The translations under genes and the position numbers were made by a program. The notes under the pieces were generated by a model. That model was given only the letters and a program-made list of their open reading frames with translations, had not been told where the DNA came from and did no database searches. A DNA stretch of 26,721 bases from contig NZ_DCAO01000099.1 in assembly GCF_002311515.1 (NCBI RefSeq), forward strand, positions 1-26,721, in the 5' to 3' direction. Origin of the DNA: Thalassospira sp. UBA1131. Its GTDB lineage: Bacteria > Pseudomonadota > Alphaproteobacteria > Rhodospirillales > Thalassospiraceae. Shown piece by piece: positions 14,325-23,243 of the stretch. The first letter of the stretch is position 1. Each line of letters starts with the position of its first letter.

Positions 14325-15545
14325 TCACGCTTTGGCGAGGTCTTGAGATATCAAGTCGCAAATTGATGGAATATCCGCTTCCAAACGGGTAACGCAGGGC
14401 ACGGGTTTGTTTGTGACCAATGCCCGGGCCAAGTCGGGATCACTTTTTTCCGGTGTGTCTGGCAATGCCGTGATGGGTAGACCAAGACTACCCATACAGC
14501 CGATCTTGCCATCAGGTGTTGCGCGCAGTTTTGCCAGCCCGCAGGGGGCGCTGCAATGTGGTCCCGAGAAGTCACTTTGCCAGGCGCGTAAATTCGTGTG
14601 CCGGCCTTGCAGCGTTTTGGCGTCTGCGGAACTGTAAATGCCAATTCCCGGCGTCTGGAACAGTTTGGAGATGTGGGCGGGGCCGCTGTCTGCAACAACA
14701 AGATAATCCTGCCGCCCGACAAACGAGACCAGATCGCCAATCGTCTTGAAGCCATCGACAACCCGAATGCAGTTGCCCGCAGGGGGACCAAGTGCGGCCT
14801 TGTACGCTTTCATCACGCCCTGATAGGCATTCAGCACGATGGTGATGTCGCAATCTCGGTTGGTCAGCATCTTTGTGACTTCGCTGACCAGTTTGGGGGG
14901 CAGGGTGCGCAGCGGTGAGGATGCCATTGGGACAATCCCGACCTTAAGGCTTGTTTCCGTTGTTAGCTGCCGTTTTTCCAACGGTACAGGAGGAATGCCG
15001 AACGCCTCGCAAAGCGCCTCTTCCGGATTGACCGGCATGGTGGCGATATCGCGCCAGCCTTCCATTTCACTAAGATCAATTACGTGATCGAAGTGTTTGA
15101 GCTGTGCACTTGAGATAAACAGCTGAAAAATCTCTATTCCCTGCACCAGCGCAAAGATGTCCGATGCGCAGCCTGCGTTAAGAACGCCAATCCGGATATC
15201 GCCAAACCGTTGCTTGAGCGCGCGGAAAAACAGCGCCATGCCGACACAGTCGCCAAGCGCATCATCGGGGATCAGAAACAGCACTGATTTTCCGGAAAAA
15301 TCCCGTTCGCCCCAGCCATCCCGTGGCAGAACCTGAAACCGATAGCTGTCAGACTTGATCTTGACCCCGGGCACGTTCGCCAGAACCTGACGACGCAGCA
15401 AGGATGTCGCGCGCGTGAAATAGATCGGGCTATTGTCTGAGCTCTGGGTAAGTTCGGAACTGACGTTGGGCAGACCAAACTGAAACGGCTGTTTGGATGC
15501 AAAGCGGGTGAATGTCTTGCGCGATGGGTGCGGGGCCCGGGGCAT
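14325..15545 (-). CDS. Glycosyltransferase family 9-like protein (heptosyltransferase-related)
   Basis: The 406-residue protein resembles GT9 ADP-heptose transferases: a Rossmann-like start SVLFLIPDDALGDCVGMALFFRALKQRFGDIRIGVL (about 87-122, the usual 'R-x-GDxV/L' motif present as LGDCVG), a central linker, and the C-terminal nucleotide-sugar motif VVADSGPAHISKLFQTPGIGIY (283-304, with D286 and H291). GT9 enzymes extend the LPS core at the inner membrane. It has an unusual N-terminal extension of about 85 residues and a Cys-containing tail (C331, C335, C350), where CSAPCG resembles the 'CxPC' of some GT9 proteins. The substrate cannot be read from the sequence. It follows the ThiE-like gene by 18 bases, probably in one unit. 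Confidence 0.75.
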   Translation of the reverse strand: MPRAPHPSRKTFTRFASKQPFQFGLPNVSSELTQSSDNSPIYFTRATSLLRRQVLANVPGVKIKSDSYRFQVLPRDGWGERDFSGKSVLFLIPDDALGDCVGMALFFRALKQRFGDIRIGVLNAGCASDIFALVQGIEIFQLFISSAQLKHFDHVIDLSEMEGWRDIATMPVNPEEALCEAFGIPPVPLEKRQLTTETSLKVGIVPMASSPLRTLPPKLVSEVTKMLTNRDCDITIVLNAYQGVMKAYKAALGPPAGNCIRVVDGFKTIGDLVSFVGRQDYLVVADSGPAHISKLFQTPGIGIYSSADAKTLQGRHTNLRAWQSDFSGPHCSAPCGLAKLRATPDGKIGCMGSLGLPITALPDTPEKSDPDLARALVTNKPVPCVTRLEADIPSICDLISQDLAKA

Positions 15546-15563
15546 TTTGCGGGAAAACTCCGG

Positions 15564-16214
15564 TCAACGGGTGGACGGGGTGTTGGCAACAGAAAACCCG
15601 ATCCCGGCGATGGAGGCAAGTGCGGAAGTCCGCAGGTTTTTGATTGTTTGTGCAGTAATGCCGCCCAGCCCAATCGGTGTGATGCCGAGCATGTGGCACA
15701 TCCTTGAAATTTGGCGGATATCTGAAGGTGACATCGGATTTGCGCCCGGATGACTTTGGGTAGGGAAAATCGGGGATATCAGCACACCATCGGGACGCGC
15801 TGCTTCCGGAATAAGACCAATACGTTGGATCGTTGTCAGCGCGTGGCAGGCTGACGTGCGCATAAAGTGTTCCGGAATTCGCTGATAAATACCGGGATCG
15901 GTCAGGGCACGGTATTCAGGGAAATGCAGGCCGTCGGCATCGAGCCTGAGTGCAAGCCCAACGTCATTTGCCACCAGAAAGAGGATACCCCTTGCGCGGC
16001 AGATCGCACGCAGCTTTGCCCCGAGTTTCGCGCGCTGTGGATGATCGTAATGGCGAAAAATGACCATGCTGCCGCTTGGCAGGGCGCGGAGGGCGGGTTC
16101 CGGATCGGGCAATCTTTGATCATCGGTCATCAGCACAATCGGCGGAATCAGGCAGTTCGGGCCGCCATTGCGCCGATTGAGCCTGCGTGCCTGCTTTAAC
16201 AGGGTCTTATCCAT
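15564..16214 (-). CDS. Divergent thiamine phosphate synthase-like (ThiE/TenI superfamily) protein
   Basis: The 216-residue protein from the ATG at 16214 (GGGAG seven bases upstream) has the TIM-barrel pattern of ThiE/TenI: ILFLVANDVGLALRLDADGLHFPEY, a Ser-Ala-Cys-His segment, VLISPIFPTQSHPGA and GLGGI. ThiE joins HMP-PP and the thiazole phosphate. The pyrophosphate-binding QxRxK motif is degenerate here (VIFRHYD keeps only the Arg), and the usual Thr-Lys after the IFPT motif is Ser-His, so catalytic activity is uncertain; TenI-like or regulatory roles are alternatives. No other thiamine gene is nearby. An ATG 27 codons upstream is open but lacks homology. It is divergent from yggS with a 69-base gap. 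Confidence 0.65.
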   Translation of the reverse strand: MDKTLLKQARRLNRRNGGPNCLIPPIVLMTDDQRLPDPEPALRALPSGSMVIFRHYDHPQRAKLGAKLRAICRARGILFLVANDVGLALRLDADGLHFPEYRALTDPGIYQRIPEHFMRTSACHALTTIQRIGLIPEAARPDGVLISPIFPTQSHPGANPMSPSDIRQISRMCHMLGITPIGLGGITAQTIKNLRTSALASIAGIGFSVANTPSTR

Positions 16215-16283
16215 TGATACACTCCCGACTTGGCAGCTATACCTGCCGTTCCTGAATGCGTTACCGATGAAGGACCACCCTCC

Positions 16284-16979
16284 ATGAGCAGTCATGATCA
16301 GTCATCTGGCAAAACCGACGTTGCCGACAACCTTGCCGAAATCCAGAGCAATATCAATGCGGCATGTGAAGCCGCCGATCGTGATCCGGGTGATGTGACG
16401 CTGGTCTGTGTCAGCAAGAACCACGATGCCGATCATGTGCGCAAGGCGCTTGTCGACGGCAGGCGGGTGTTTGGTGAAAACCGCGTTCAGGAAGCCGCCG
16501 GGAAATGGCCGGGACTGCGCGCCGAGTTTCCCGATATCGAGCTGCATCTGATCGGGCCGCTTCAGACCAACAAGGTCAAGGATGCGGTTGCCCTGTTTGA
16601 TGTGATCGAGACGGTGGATCGCCCGAAACTGGCCAATGCATTGGCCAAACATCGCGATAAAACCGGTGCCTGTCCGGATCTGTTCATTCAGATCAATACT
16701 GGCGAGGAAGAACAAAAGGCTGGCATCGCGCCAAAGGATGCCGATGATTTCATCAAGATGTGCCGCGAAGAGCTTAAACTGCCGATCATCGGCCTGATGT
16801 GCATTCCCCCGGTCGATGAGGAACCGGCCCCGCATTTCACCCTGCTTGGCAAGATTGCCGATCGTCATGGCCTGAAAATCAAAAGCATGGGCATGAGTGG
16901 CGATTACGAGGCTGCAATCCGGTTTGACGCCACTCATGTGCGGGTTGGAACGGCTATTTTTGGCTCCCGGGGTTACTGA
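16284..16979 (+). CDS. YggS-type pyridoxal phosphate homeostasis protein (PLPBP/PROSC family)
   Basis: The 231-residue protein has the single TIM-barrel PLP-binding fold of the YggS/PROSC family. Lys45 in VCVSKN is the expected Schiff-base Lys. Other family marks are GENRVQE, HLIGPLQTNKVK, the INTGEEEQKAGI segment, IIGLMCIPP, MGMSGDYEAAI and HVRVGTAIFGSRGY at the end. These proteins have no known catalytic reaction; they buffer PLP and affect amino-acid metabolism. Most relatives have MSKTR or AVSKTK at the lysine; SKNH is a mild variant. The ATG at 16284 has AAGGA nine bases upstream. Confidence 0.93.
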   Translation: MSSHDQSSGKTDVADNLAEIQSNINAACEAADRDPGDVTLVCVSKNHDADHVRKALVDGRRVFGENRVQEAAGKWPGLRAEFPDIELHLIGPLQTNKVKDAVALFDVIETVDRPKLANALAKHRDKTGACPDLFIQINTGEEEQKAGIAPKDADDFIKMCREELKLPIIGLMCIPPVDEEPAPHFTLLGKIADRHGLKIKSMGMSGDYEAAIRFDATHVRVGTAIFGSRGY

Positions 16980-17152
16980 TCGGCCTTAAAAGGCCTATTT
17001 CTCGGTATCTAAATCGATTTTCGGGGCGAAAAACGGTAAAAAAGGCCGCATTTTAGGTCGATTTTATGTGTTTAACGCCCGATTTCATGATTTGGGCCGT
17101 TCTGTGGATAATCAAGGCGATAACATAGACGCCACAACCCGACATCTGTGAC

Positions 17153-17185
17153 AAAAAAATCCCGCATCAGCGGGATTTTCTTTTG
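17153..17185. terminator. Bidirectional terminator between yggS and the response regulator
   Basis: AAAATCCCGC (17156-17165), ATCA loop, GCGGGATTTT (17170-17179) with TTTTCTTTT on plus and a T7 run on minus. It can end both convergent genes. The 16980-17150 stretch before it shows no gene. Confidence 0.85.
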
Positions 17186-17209
17186 GAGGGTTCTAAAACC
17201 ATTGTCTGA

Positions 17210-17899
17210 TCAGGGAATTAGCTTGTAGCCGCCCGGTTCGGTAATCAGGATGGCCGCGTTTGACGGATCTTTTTCGATTTTCTGACGCAGGCGATAGACG
17301 TGGGTTTCAAGCGTATGGGTGGTGACGCCGGCGTTATAACCCCAGACTTCGTCCAGCAGCGTTTCGCGGCTGACCGGTTTGTCGCCGGCGCGGAAGAGGA
17401 ATTTCAGGATCGAGGTTTCCTTTTCCGTCAGGCGGACTTTTTTCTCAGTCGCGGTTTCGATCAGGATCTTGGCACTGGGCTGGAAGCTGTAGGGGCCTAT
17501 GATAAAGACGGCATCTTCGCTTTGTTCATGCTGGCGGATATGGGCGCGGATCCGGGCCAAAAGCACATTGAGGCGGAAAGGCTTGGTGACATAGTCATTG
17601 GCGCCCGATTCCAGACCCAGAATGGTGTCAGAGTCACTATTGGCGCCGGTGAGCATGATGATCGGCGATTTGACATTGGCGCGTCGCATCAGCTTGCAGA
17701 CATCGCGGCCATCCATATCGGGCAGACCAACATCAAGCAGGATAACATCAAAATAGGAATCCTTGGCAAGATCGAGTGCCTCCTTGCCGCTGTTGGCAAC
17801 CACGCATTCGAAATCTTCATGAAGTCTGAGCTGTTCCGTCAAAGACTGGCTGAGCGCTGCGTCGTCCTCAACCACCAGAACCTGTTTACCTGTCGACAT
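17210..17899 (-). CDS. OmpR/PhoB-family response regulator (orphan)
   Basis: The 229-residue protein has a receiver domain (1-120) with acidic pocket D12/D13, phospho-acceptor D56 in ILLDVGLPDMDG, T84 and K106 (YVTKPF), all the required residues. A winged-helix DNA-binding domain follows (about 130-229), with KETSILKFLFRAGDKPVSRETLLDEVW and THTLETHVYRLRQKIE, ending in GGYKLIP. No histidine kinase is adjacent, so its signal and partner are unknown; it is not CtrA-like in the usual signature regions I can see. It is convergent with yggS and divergent from ribA with a 399-base gap. Confidence 0.9.
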   Translation of the reverse strand: MSTGKQVLVVEDDAALSQSLTEQLRLHEDFECVVANSGKEALDLAKDSYFDVILLDVGLPDMDGRDVCKLMRRANVKSPIIMLTGANSDSDTILGLESGANDYVTKPFRLNVLLARIRAHIRQHEQSEDAVFIIGPYSFQPSAKILIETATEKKVRLTEKETSILKFLFRAGDKPVSRETLLDEVWGYNAGVTTHTLETHVYRLRQKIEKDPSNAAILITEPGGYKLIP

Positions 17900-18298
17900 T
17901 CACCATCCCTTGCTGCTTGTCAGATCCGCCATCATATCCGGGGTCTGCGCCTGATGTTGATTTTACCGGCTTGTTTTTGTGGCGCTTTCGGGTCCGGCCC
18001 GCCATATATGCATTAAGTATCCCGCGCCGAACCATAGGATCAGCATCTTAAGTTGTATTTTCAAGAACAAACTGTTTTCTGTTTGGTCCTTTAACTCCCG
18101 GCCCAACCGGATTAGGTAGTAGGGGCGATTTGTCTGCGAAGTCGTGTCGTAAAATCTTGAAAGATGTGCGTCTTCCTGCGATTTTGCGCATCACCGACCA
18201 AGCAGGTTCGCATCGCCTGATGCGCTTATATGAATTAAACCGGGTCTTTATCCAGCCCCATAGCCACCAGATCGCGATGTTGTGATCACAAAGACAAG
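17900..18298. other. Long divergent region between response regulator and ribA
   Basis: The 399 bases hold an inverted repeat GCGCATC (18186-18192) / GATGCGC (18219-18225) in the ribA leader with a 26-base loop. I looked for an FMN riboswitch and did not find its conserved blocks. No credible ORF is present; the longest minus-strand frame has no family features. Confidence 0.45.
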
Positions 18299-19462
18299 AT
18301 GCCGATGACCCAAAGCTCCGCCGTGACGGCCCAAAATGACAGCAATCTGATCCCGGCGACCGATCTGGTGACGGTTTCCCGCGCTGTGGCAGATTTGCGC
18401 CGTGGCGAGATCGTTCTGGTTCAGGGGCACGACAATGGCGAAGCCCACAGTGTGGCGGTGATTGCGGCCGAGCCGCTTTCCCAGCATGGTCTGGAACGTC
18501 TGTGCGACATCGCCGGAAACGATACAACACCAGCAATTGTGATCCCGCGTGTGCGCGCCAAATCGCTTGGCCAAGCGTGCAAAGATGACCCGTTCATTGC
18601 CTTTGTTAGTGCCACGCAATCGGGCGTGGACGCTGATCGTCTGGGTGAAATTGCCAATCCGTTGCTTGATCTGGATGCGCTTCCCGATGGTGACTGGCGC
18701 CCCATCAGCATGGCCGAACATGCCGCCATCCGGTTGGCAAAGCTTGCGCGCCTGTTGCCCGCTGTTGTGACCGTGCCGGTCAGTGCCGATCAGCTTGAAA
18801 CGCTGGCGCGGGCGCAGAATTTGCTGGTGTTGCAGTCTGAAAGCATCAATGGCTATGAGAATGCCTCGGCTGCATCCTTGCGCCAGGTCAGCGAAGCGCG
18901 CGTACCGCTTGAAGATGCGGAAAACGTCACCGTCATTGCGTTTCGCCCGGAAGATGGCGGGCAGGAACATCTGGCGATTGTGATTGATGAACCGGTCAAG
19001 GACAAACCGGTGCTGATCCGGCTGCATTCGGAATGCTTTACCGGCGATCTGATCGGGTCGCTTCGTTGTGATTGCGGGCCGCAGCTGCGTGGTGCGATTT
19101 CGGAAATCGCCAAAAGCGGGCAGGGCGGCATTGTGCTGTATCTGCGTCAGGAAGGGCGTGGCATCGGGCTTGTGAATAAGCTGCGCGCCTATGCGCTTCA
19201 GGATCGGGGGTTTGACACCCTTGATGCCAACGAGGAACTTGGCTTTGACGCCGATGAACGCGTTTATCGCCCGGCGGCCGAAATGCTGCGTCAGATGGGC
19301 TTTGAAAGCGTGCGTTTGCTGACCAATAACCCCGAAAAGCTGACCGGTCTTGAAAGCTGGGGTGTCACGGTTTCCGAGCGTGTCCCGCATAAATTCCCGT
19401 CCAATGGTCATAACGAGTTTTATCTGCAGACCAAGAAGGACCGGGCAGGCCATTTATTCTAA
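18299..19462 (+). CDS. ribA: GTP cyclohydrolase II with degenerate N-terminal domain
   Basis: GTP cyclohydrolase II opens GTP in the first committed step of riboflavin synthesis. The 387-residue protein has the GCHII domain in its C-terminal half: HSECFTGDLIGSLRCDCGPQL gives the three zinc Cys in C-x10-C-x-C spacing, RQEGRGIGLVNKLRAYALQD (usual REEGRGIG, with Gln here) and LTNNPEKLTGLESWGV follow. The N-terminal 190 residues look like a decayed DHBP-synthase domain: DLRRGEIVLVQGHDNGEAHSVAVIAAE parallels the RibB opening but lacks its acidic DDEDREN-E active-site motif, so only GCHII activity is likely. Such long RibA proteins are known in alphaproteobacteria. The start has no strong ribosome site. 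Confidence 0.9.
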   Translation: MPMTQSSAVTAQNDSNLIPATDLVTVSRAVADLRRGEIVLVQGHDNGEAHSVAVIAAEPLSQHGLERLCDIAGNDTTPAIVIPRVRAKSLGQACKDDPFIAFVSATQSGVDADRLGEIANPLLDLDALPDGDWRPISMAEHAAIRLAKLARLLPAVVTVPVSADQLETLARAQNLLVLQSESINGYENASAASLRQVSEARVPLEDAENVTVIAFRPEDGGQEHLAIVIDEPVKDKPVLIRLHSECFTGDLIGSLRCDCGPQLRGAISEIAKSGQGGIVLYLRQEGRGIGLVNKLRAYALQDRGFDTLDANEELGFDADERVYRPAAEMLRQMGFESVRLLTNNPEKLTGLESWGVTVSERVPHKFPSNGHNEFYLQTKKDRAGHLF

Positions 19463-19632
19463 GCCGCTCTGATAAGCTGCGGGCCTTGAAGATGCCGATG
19501 CTACCCGGCAGAAGATTCCGACAGGCAAGTCCGGCGAAATTCTTTCCCAAGAAAATATCGATAATTCAAAGCGTTAGCATGCACTAAAACTGGCACTCCT
19601 TTTGCAAAACAGATGGCAAGAGGAGGACAGAC

Positions 19633-21117
19633 ATGTCGATTGGTGAAAATTGGCGGCAAATTTCGCCCGGTAGCCTAACTGGTGGCGCGGGCGGTGCAGG
19701 TGGCACAAATGGGGCGGCAAACGGCAAGTTTGCCCAATCCAATGCTGCCGACCAGCTTTCTGGCACGGCCGAAGGCCGGACATTCTCGCAATATATGTTT
19801 GGCGAGGATGGTTTTGAATTCACCGATTTCCTCGATGTGATCAATCCCTTGCAACATATTCCCGGTGTCGGGATGATTTATCGCTCGCTCACCGGTGATG
19901 AGATCGGCAATGGTGCCCGCGTCGCGGGTGGTGGTCTGTTTGGCGGGGTGTTTGGCCTTGCCGGGGCGGCGATTGACGCCGTGGTCGATGCGGTCACAGG
20001 CGACGATACCGGCACCCACTTCATGGCGATGGTCGAAGACGGGTTTGGGGGCAGCGGCATTGATGATGGCACGGCGGTGGCCGATGCAGGCAATGCGAAC
20101 GCACCCACCAATCAGGCAACCACGGTCGCGCAAAATGGCGCCTATCAGGGCGATCTGGTTCTGCCCTGGATGACCGGCCCGCAATCACAATCTGTTAGCC
20201 CGGCCGAACAGGCCACCATTGTCCAGTCCGCACCAACGGCCCCGGTTGATCAGGCCATGCTGGCATCCAATACTGCGACCGGCAGCACGGGCGTTCGGGC
20301 CTCTGATTTGAATGTGCCTTGGGCACAGGGCGCACAAGGTGCGCAAGTTGCTCAGAACACGCAGAATGCCTCGCCAGCTGCACAAGCTGCGCAAAGTGCA
20401 GCATCAAAACAGCCTGAGGCAGAACTTGCTTCGGCATCTGTCCCGCCTTCAAACGATCCGGCAGAACTGGCCGTTGCCATGGCATCGGCAGGAACGGCGA
20501 ACCCGGTGTCTGCCTTCAACCGGACCGTCGCATCCAATTCGACGGCAACCGAAACCGCGCGTCGCCCGGTCACCAGCACCGGTGATGCCAATACCGTCTG
20601 GGCGCGTGCCGCCAGCAGCGGCCGGCTTAGCCGCCAGACCAACGGCATGGCCATTTCCGCTGAAATGGCCGCCCACGAAGCCAAATACGCCAAACTGAAT
20701 GCCGTGAAGGCCGAGACTGCAGAACGCAAAGCCAGCGACATCCAGACCACGTCGCCAGATGGCACCCCACTGTCGGCCGCCGAAATGGCAGCACGCTTTA
20801 ACGCTGCCCTTGGGCGTGACAAGGCACAAACCATGGCGGCAGATGCCGTCGCCAGCAGCAACGCGGTTGCCGATGATCGCCCGGCAAATGCCCATGACGG
20901 ATACGATGTCGCCAATGCAGATCAGGGTGGATCGGCCCTTCCTGCCAGTGCACCGGCTGATGATGCGCCGGCTGATCATCCGCTTTTGCAGCAGGCATCT
21001 GACAACCTGAATGGCGATGCGCCGGTGGGTGCATGGTTCAGCCAGGCAATGATGGATGGTCTGAAGAAATATCAGGCGATGCAGCAGAAGTCTTCACCGT
21101 CTGGAAATGCGATCTGA
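19633..21117 (+). CDS. Low-complexity 494-aa protein with a conserved DxxNPLQHIPGVGMIYR domain, unknown function
   Basis: AGGAGG lies eight bases before the ATG, so the start is firm. Residues 54-130 are the only ordered-looking part: FEFTDFLDVINPLQHIPGVG leads to MIYRSLTGDEIGNGARVAGG and a Gly/Ala-rich hydrophobic stretch GLFGGVFGLAGAAIDAVVDAV (101-121) that could insert in or lie on a membrane. This block is familiar from uncharacterised alphaproteobacterial proteins, but I know no function. The remaining 360 residues are rich in Ala, Gln, Ser and Thr, and contain three spaced motifs: GDLVLPWM (173-180), SDLNVPWA (224-231), GDANTVWA (317-324). There is no signal peptide and no Cys is visible. 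The C-terminal end has two Met/Ala-rich helices and a final NPLQ-free tail. Confidence 0.75.
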   Translation: MSIGENWRQISPGSLTGGAGGAGGTNGAANGKFAQSNAADQLSGTAEGRTFSQYMFGEDGFEFTDFLDVINPLQHIPGVGMIYRSLTGDEIGNGARVAGGGLFGGVFGLAGAAIDAVVDAVTGDDTGTHFMAMVEDGFGGSGIDDGTAVADAGNANAPTNQATTVAQNGAYQGDLVLPWMTGPQSQSVSPAEQATIVQSAPTAPVDQAMLASNTATGSTGVRASDLNVPWAQGAQGAQVAQNTQNASPAAQAAQSAASKQPEAELASASVPPSNDPAELAVAMASAGTANPVSAFNRTVASNSTATETARRPVTSTGDANTVWARAASSGRLSRQTNGMAISAEMAAHEAKYAKLNAVKAETAERKASDIQTTSPDGTPLSAAEMAARFNAALGRDKAQTMAADAVASSNAVADDRPANAHDGYDVANADQGGSALPASAPADDAPADHPLLQQASDNLNGDAPVGAWFSQAMMDGLKKYQAMQQKSSPSGNAI

Positions 21118-21190
21118 TCGATGGTTTCGGTTTTGAGAGAGTCAGCGATATAACAGAGGGTATGAACCCGCCACTTGCGAGGCTGCCCAT

Positions 21191-21988
21191 ATGTTACTTG
21201 CTGCTGCTCAAACAACTTTGTCGTCTGATATTTCCGCAAATGGTGCAGTCATTCGGCGCATGTTGACGGACGCCGCGGGGCAAGGTGCCAGCTTGATCTG
21301 TTTCGGTGAAGGTGCGCTCAGCGGTTATCCCAAAAGGTATTTCGACAAACCAGACATCTGGGCTGATTTCGATTGGGCACAACAAGAAGCGGAGCTTCTA
21401 AAGATTGCCCAAACATGCCAAGACTTGCAGGTATATGCAGTGCTTGGTTATGCCCGAGATCAAGAGCCCGCTTTGCCGCCTCGCAACAGCCTGATCGTGT
21501 TTGGTCCCGACGGCAACCGTATCAACCATTATGACAAGCGTGTCTTGTCGTATGGAGAAAGTCAGGGTTGGTATCGAGCGGGGCAGGAGCCCATTGTTTT
21601 TGATATGAATGGTGTGCGTGTTGGATGCGCAATTTGTCTGGAAATCCAGTTTCCCGAGATTTTTTCAGAATATGCGCGTTTGGGTACAGACTTAATTATC
21701 CATGCATCGTCGGAACTTTCGCCGTTCTTTGAGATCGCACTTCAGGCGCAAGCCGGGTTCTATTGCCAGTGGTTGATGTCAGCAGTTTGCGCCGACCAAT
21801 CACAGGCAATTCCCGCAGGGATTGTCGGACCTGATGGCCGGTGGTTGGCCCGCGGTACTTCTGACGGCAAGGAGGGGTTCGCCCTGACCAAATTGGACAA
21901 AAGCGCGCCGGAGTTTGAAATTGCTCTGTCAAAGGCACGTCCTTGGCGGGCAAAGGTACGTGCGGAAATCTTGAACCAAGGCCATTAA
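21191..21988 (+). CDS. Carbon-nitrogen hydrolase (nitrilase superfamily)
   Basis: The 265-residue protein shows the full nitrilase catalytic triad: Glu40 (ICFGEGALSGYP), Lys116 (YDKRVLSYGE) and Cys149 (GCAICLEIQFPEIF). Members cut C-N bonds in amides or nitriles; the motif GxxICLE rather than GVxICYD, and DSSE-type context ASSELSPFFEI, leave the substrate open (amidase, omega-amidase or carbamoylase types are possible). The start is at 21191, with a modest GAGG about nine bases upstream, 73 bases after the hypothetical gene, with which it may share a transcript. Lower GC bias than its neighbours hints at independent acquisition, but this is weak. A bidirectional terminator follows. Confidence 0.85.
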   Translation: MLLAAAQTTLSSDISANGAVIRRMLTDAAGQGASLICFGEGALSGYPKRYFDKPDIWADFDWAQQEAELLKIAQTCQDLQVYAVLGYARDQEPALPPRNSLIVFGPDGNRINHYDKRVLSYGESQGWYRAGQEPIVFDMNGVRVGCAICLEIQFPEIFSEYARLGTDLIIHASSELSPFFEIALQAQAGFYCQWLMSAVCADQSQAIPAGIVGPDGRWLARGTSDGKEGFALTKLDKSAPEFEIALSKARPWRAKVRAEILNQGH

Positions 21989-22021
21989 GGCTATCTGATA
22001 AGGCACGTTTCGAAATCAAAA

Positions 22022-22058
22022 CAAAAAGCCCGCCAGTGCAAACCAGGCGGGCTTTTTG
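22022..22058. terminator. Bidirectional terminator between nitrilase-like gene and trpS
   Basis: A 13-bp perfect stem CAAAAAGCCCGCC / GGCGGGCTTTTTG (22022-22034 with 22046-22058), 11-base loop, with T5 on plus and T5 on minus. Confidence 0.9.
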
Positions 22059-22080
22059 ATGTTCAGATGGTCTGGTGCGA

Positions 22081-23097
22081 TCAGCTGTTCAGGAAACCGA
22101 CGATTTCCTTGACCTCTTTGAGGATCGGCTGGGCGATGGCGTTGGCACGCTCGGCACCCTTGGCCAGTACAGAGTCGATATAGGCCGGATCGGCTTTGAG
22201 GCGCGCCATTTCCTCGGTGATCGGTGCCAGATTTTCGACAACCACGTCGGTAAGTGCCTGTTTGAAGCCAGAGAATTGGGTGCCGCCATGTTCTGCCAGA
22301 ACCGCATCGACCGTGCTGTCGGTCAGCGCGGCATAGATGGTGATCAGGTTCTTGGCTTCCGGGCGGCCTTCAAGACCGGCGACCTCGGAGGGTAGCGGTT
22401 CCGGATCGGTTTTTGCCTTGCGGATTTTTTTGGCAAGCGTCTCGGCATCGTCGGTCATATTGATGCGTGACATATCGGACGCATCGGACTTTGACATCTT
22501 TTTTGAACCGTCACGCAGCGACATCACACGCGTTGCCGGACCGAGGATCAGCGGTTCGGGCTGCGGGAAGAAGCCTTCGACCTCGTAATCGGTGTTGAAT
22601 TTCAACGCAATGTCACGTGCCAGTTCAAGATGCTGTTTCTGGTCTTCGCCGACCGGCACATGGGTCGCCTTATAGGCCAGAATGTCAGCCGCCATCAGGC
22701 TTGGATAAGCGTAAAGACCAAGCGACGCGTTTTCACGATGCTTGCCCGCCTTTTCCTTGAACTGGGTCATGCGGTTCATCCAGCCGATGCGCGCGACACA
22801 GTTAAAGATCCAGGCCAGTTCGGCATGGGCGGAAACCTGGCTTTGGTTAAACAGCACCTGATTTTCCGGATCAATGCCCGAAGCGATCATGCTGGCGGCC
22901 AGTTCGCGAATGTTGGAACGCAGTTCCTTGGGGTCTTGCCAGACCGTGATGGCATGCATATCGACCACGCAGAAGATGCATTCATATTTCTTCTGCAATT
23001 CGACCCAGTTGCGGATCGCGCCAAGATAGTTGCCAAGGTGAAGGTTACCGGTGGGCTGAGCGCCCGAAAACACACGTTCCATAACGTCGTCGTCCAT
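22081..23097 (-). CDS. trpS: Tryptophanyl-tRNA synthetase
   Basis: TrpRS charges tRNA-Trp. The 338-residue protein has the class I motif TGNLHLGNYLG (16-26, HIGH variant) and the KMSKS loop (DGSKKMSKSDAS, near residue 200), plus the family segments MTQFKEKAGKH, YPSLMAADILAYKATHVPVGEDQKQHLE and the C-terminal anticodon-binding helices. Length is normal. The ATG at 23097 gives MDDDVMERVFSGAQP; an internal ATG at 23082 (MERVFSG) is the alternative start, and neither has a clear ribosome site. It is downstream of murJ by 146 bases; glnD - murJ - trpS is a common alphaproteobacterial order. Confidence 0.96.
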   Translation of the reverse strand: MDDDVMERVFSGAQPTGNLHLGNYLGAIRNWVELQKKYECIFCVVDMHAITVWQDPKELRSNIRELAASMIASGIDPENQVLFNQSQVSAHAELAWIFNCVARIGWMNRMTQFKEKAGKHRENASLGLYAYPSLMAADILAYKATHVPVGEDQKQHLELARDIALKFNTDYEVEGFFPQPEPLILGPATRVMSLRDGSKKMSKSDASDMSRINMTDDAETLAKKIRKAKTDPEPLPSEVAGLEGRPEAKNLITIYAALTDSTVDAVLAEHGGTQFSGFKQALTDVVVENLAPITEEMARLKADPAYIDSVLAKGAERANAIAQPILKEVKEIVGFLNS

Positions 23098-23243
23098 TTC
23101 AATTTATGTTTAACAGGGCCTGCATACTCCGCCAGGTTTTGGACACCCGCCGGCGGACGAGCATGCAAGCAAACAGCGCGCGAGTTTAGGGTCTGGCCCG
23201 ATTTGGTCAAGCTGCTTTCGGGAAATGCCCGGAAATATTCAGA

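Noticed and set aside
18040..18298. FMN riboswitch before ribA
   Set aside because: None of the conserved RFN sequence blocks could be found; only a simple inverted repeat is present.
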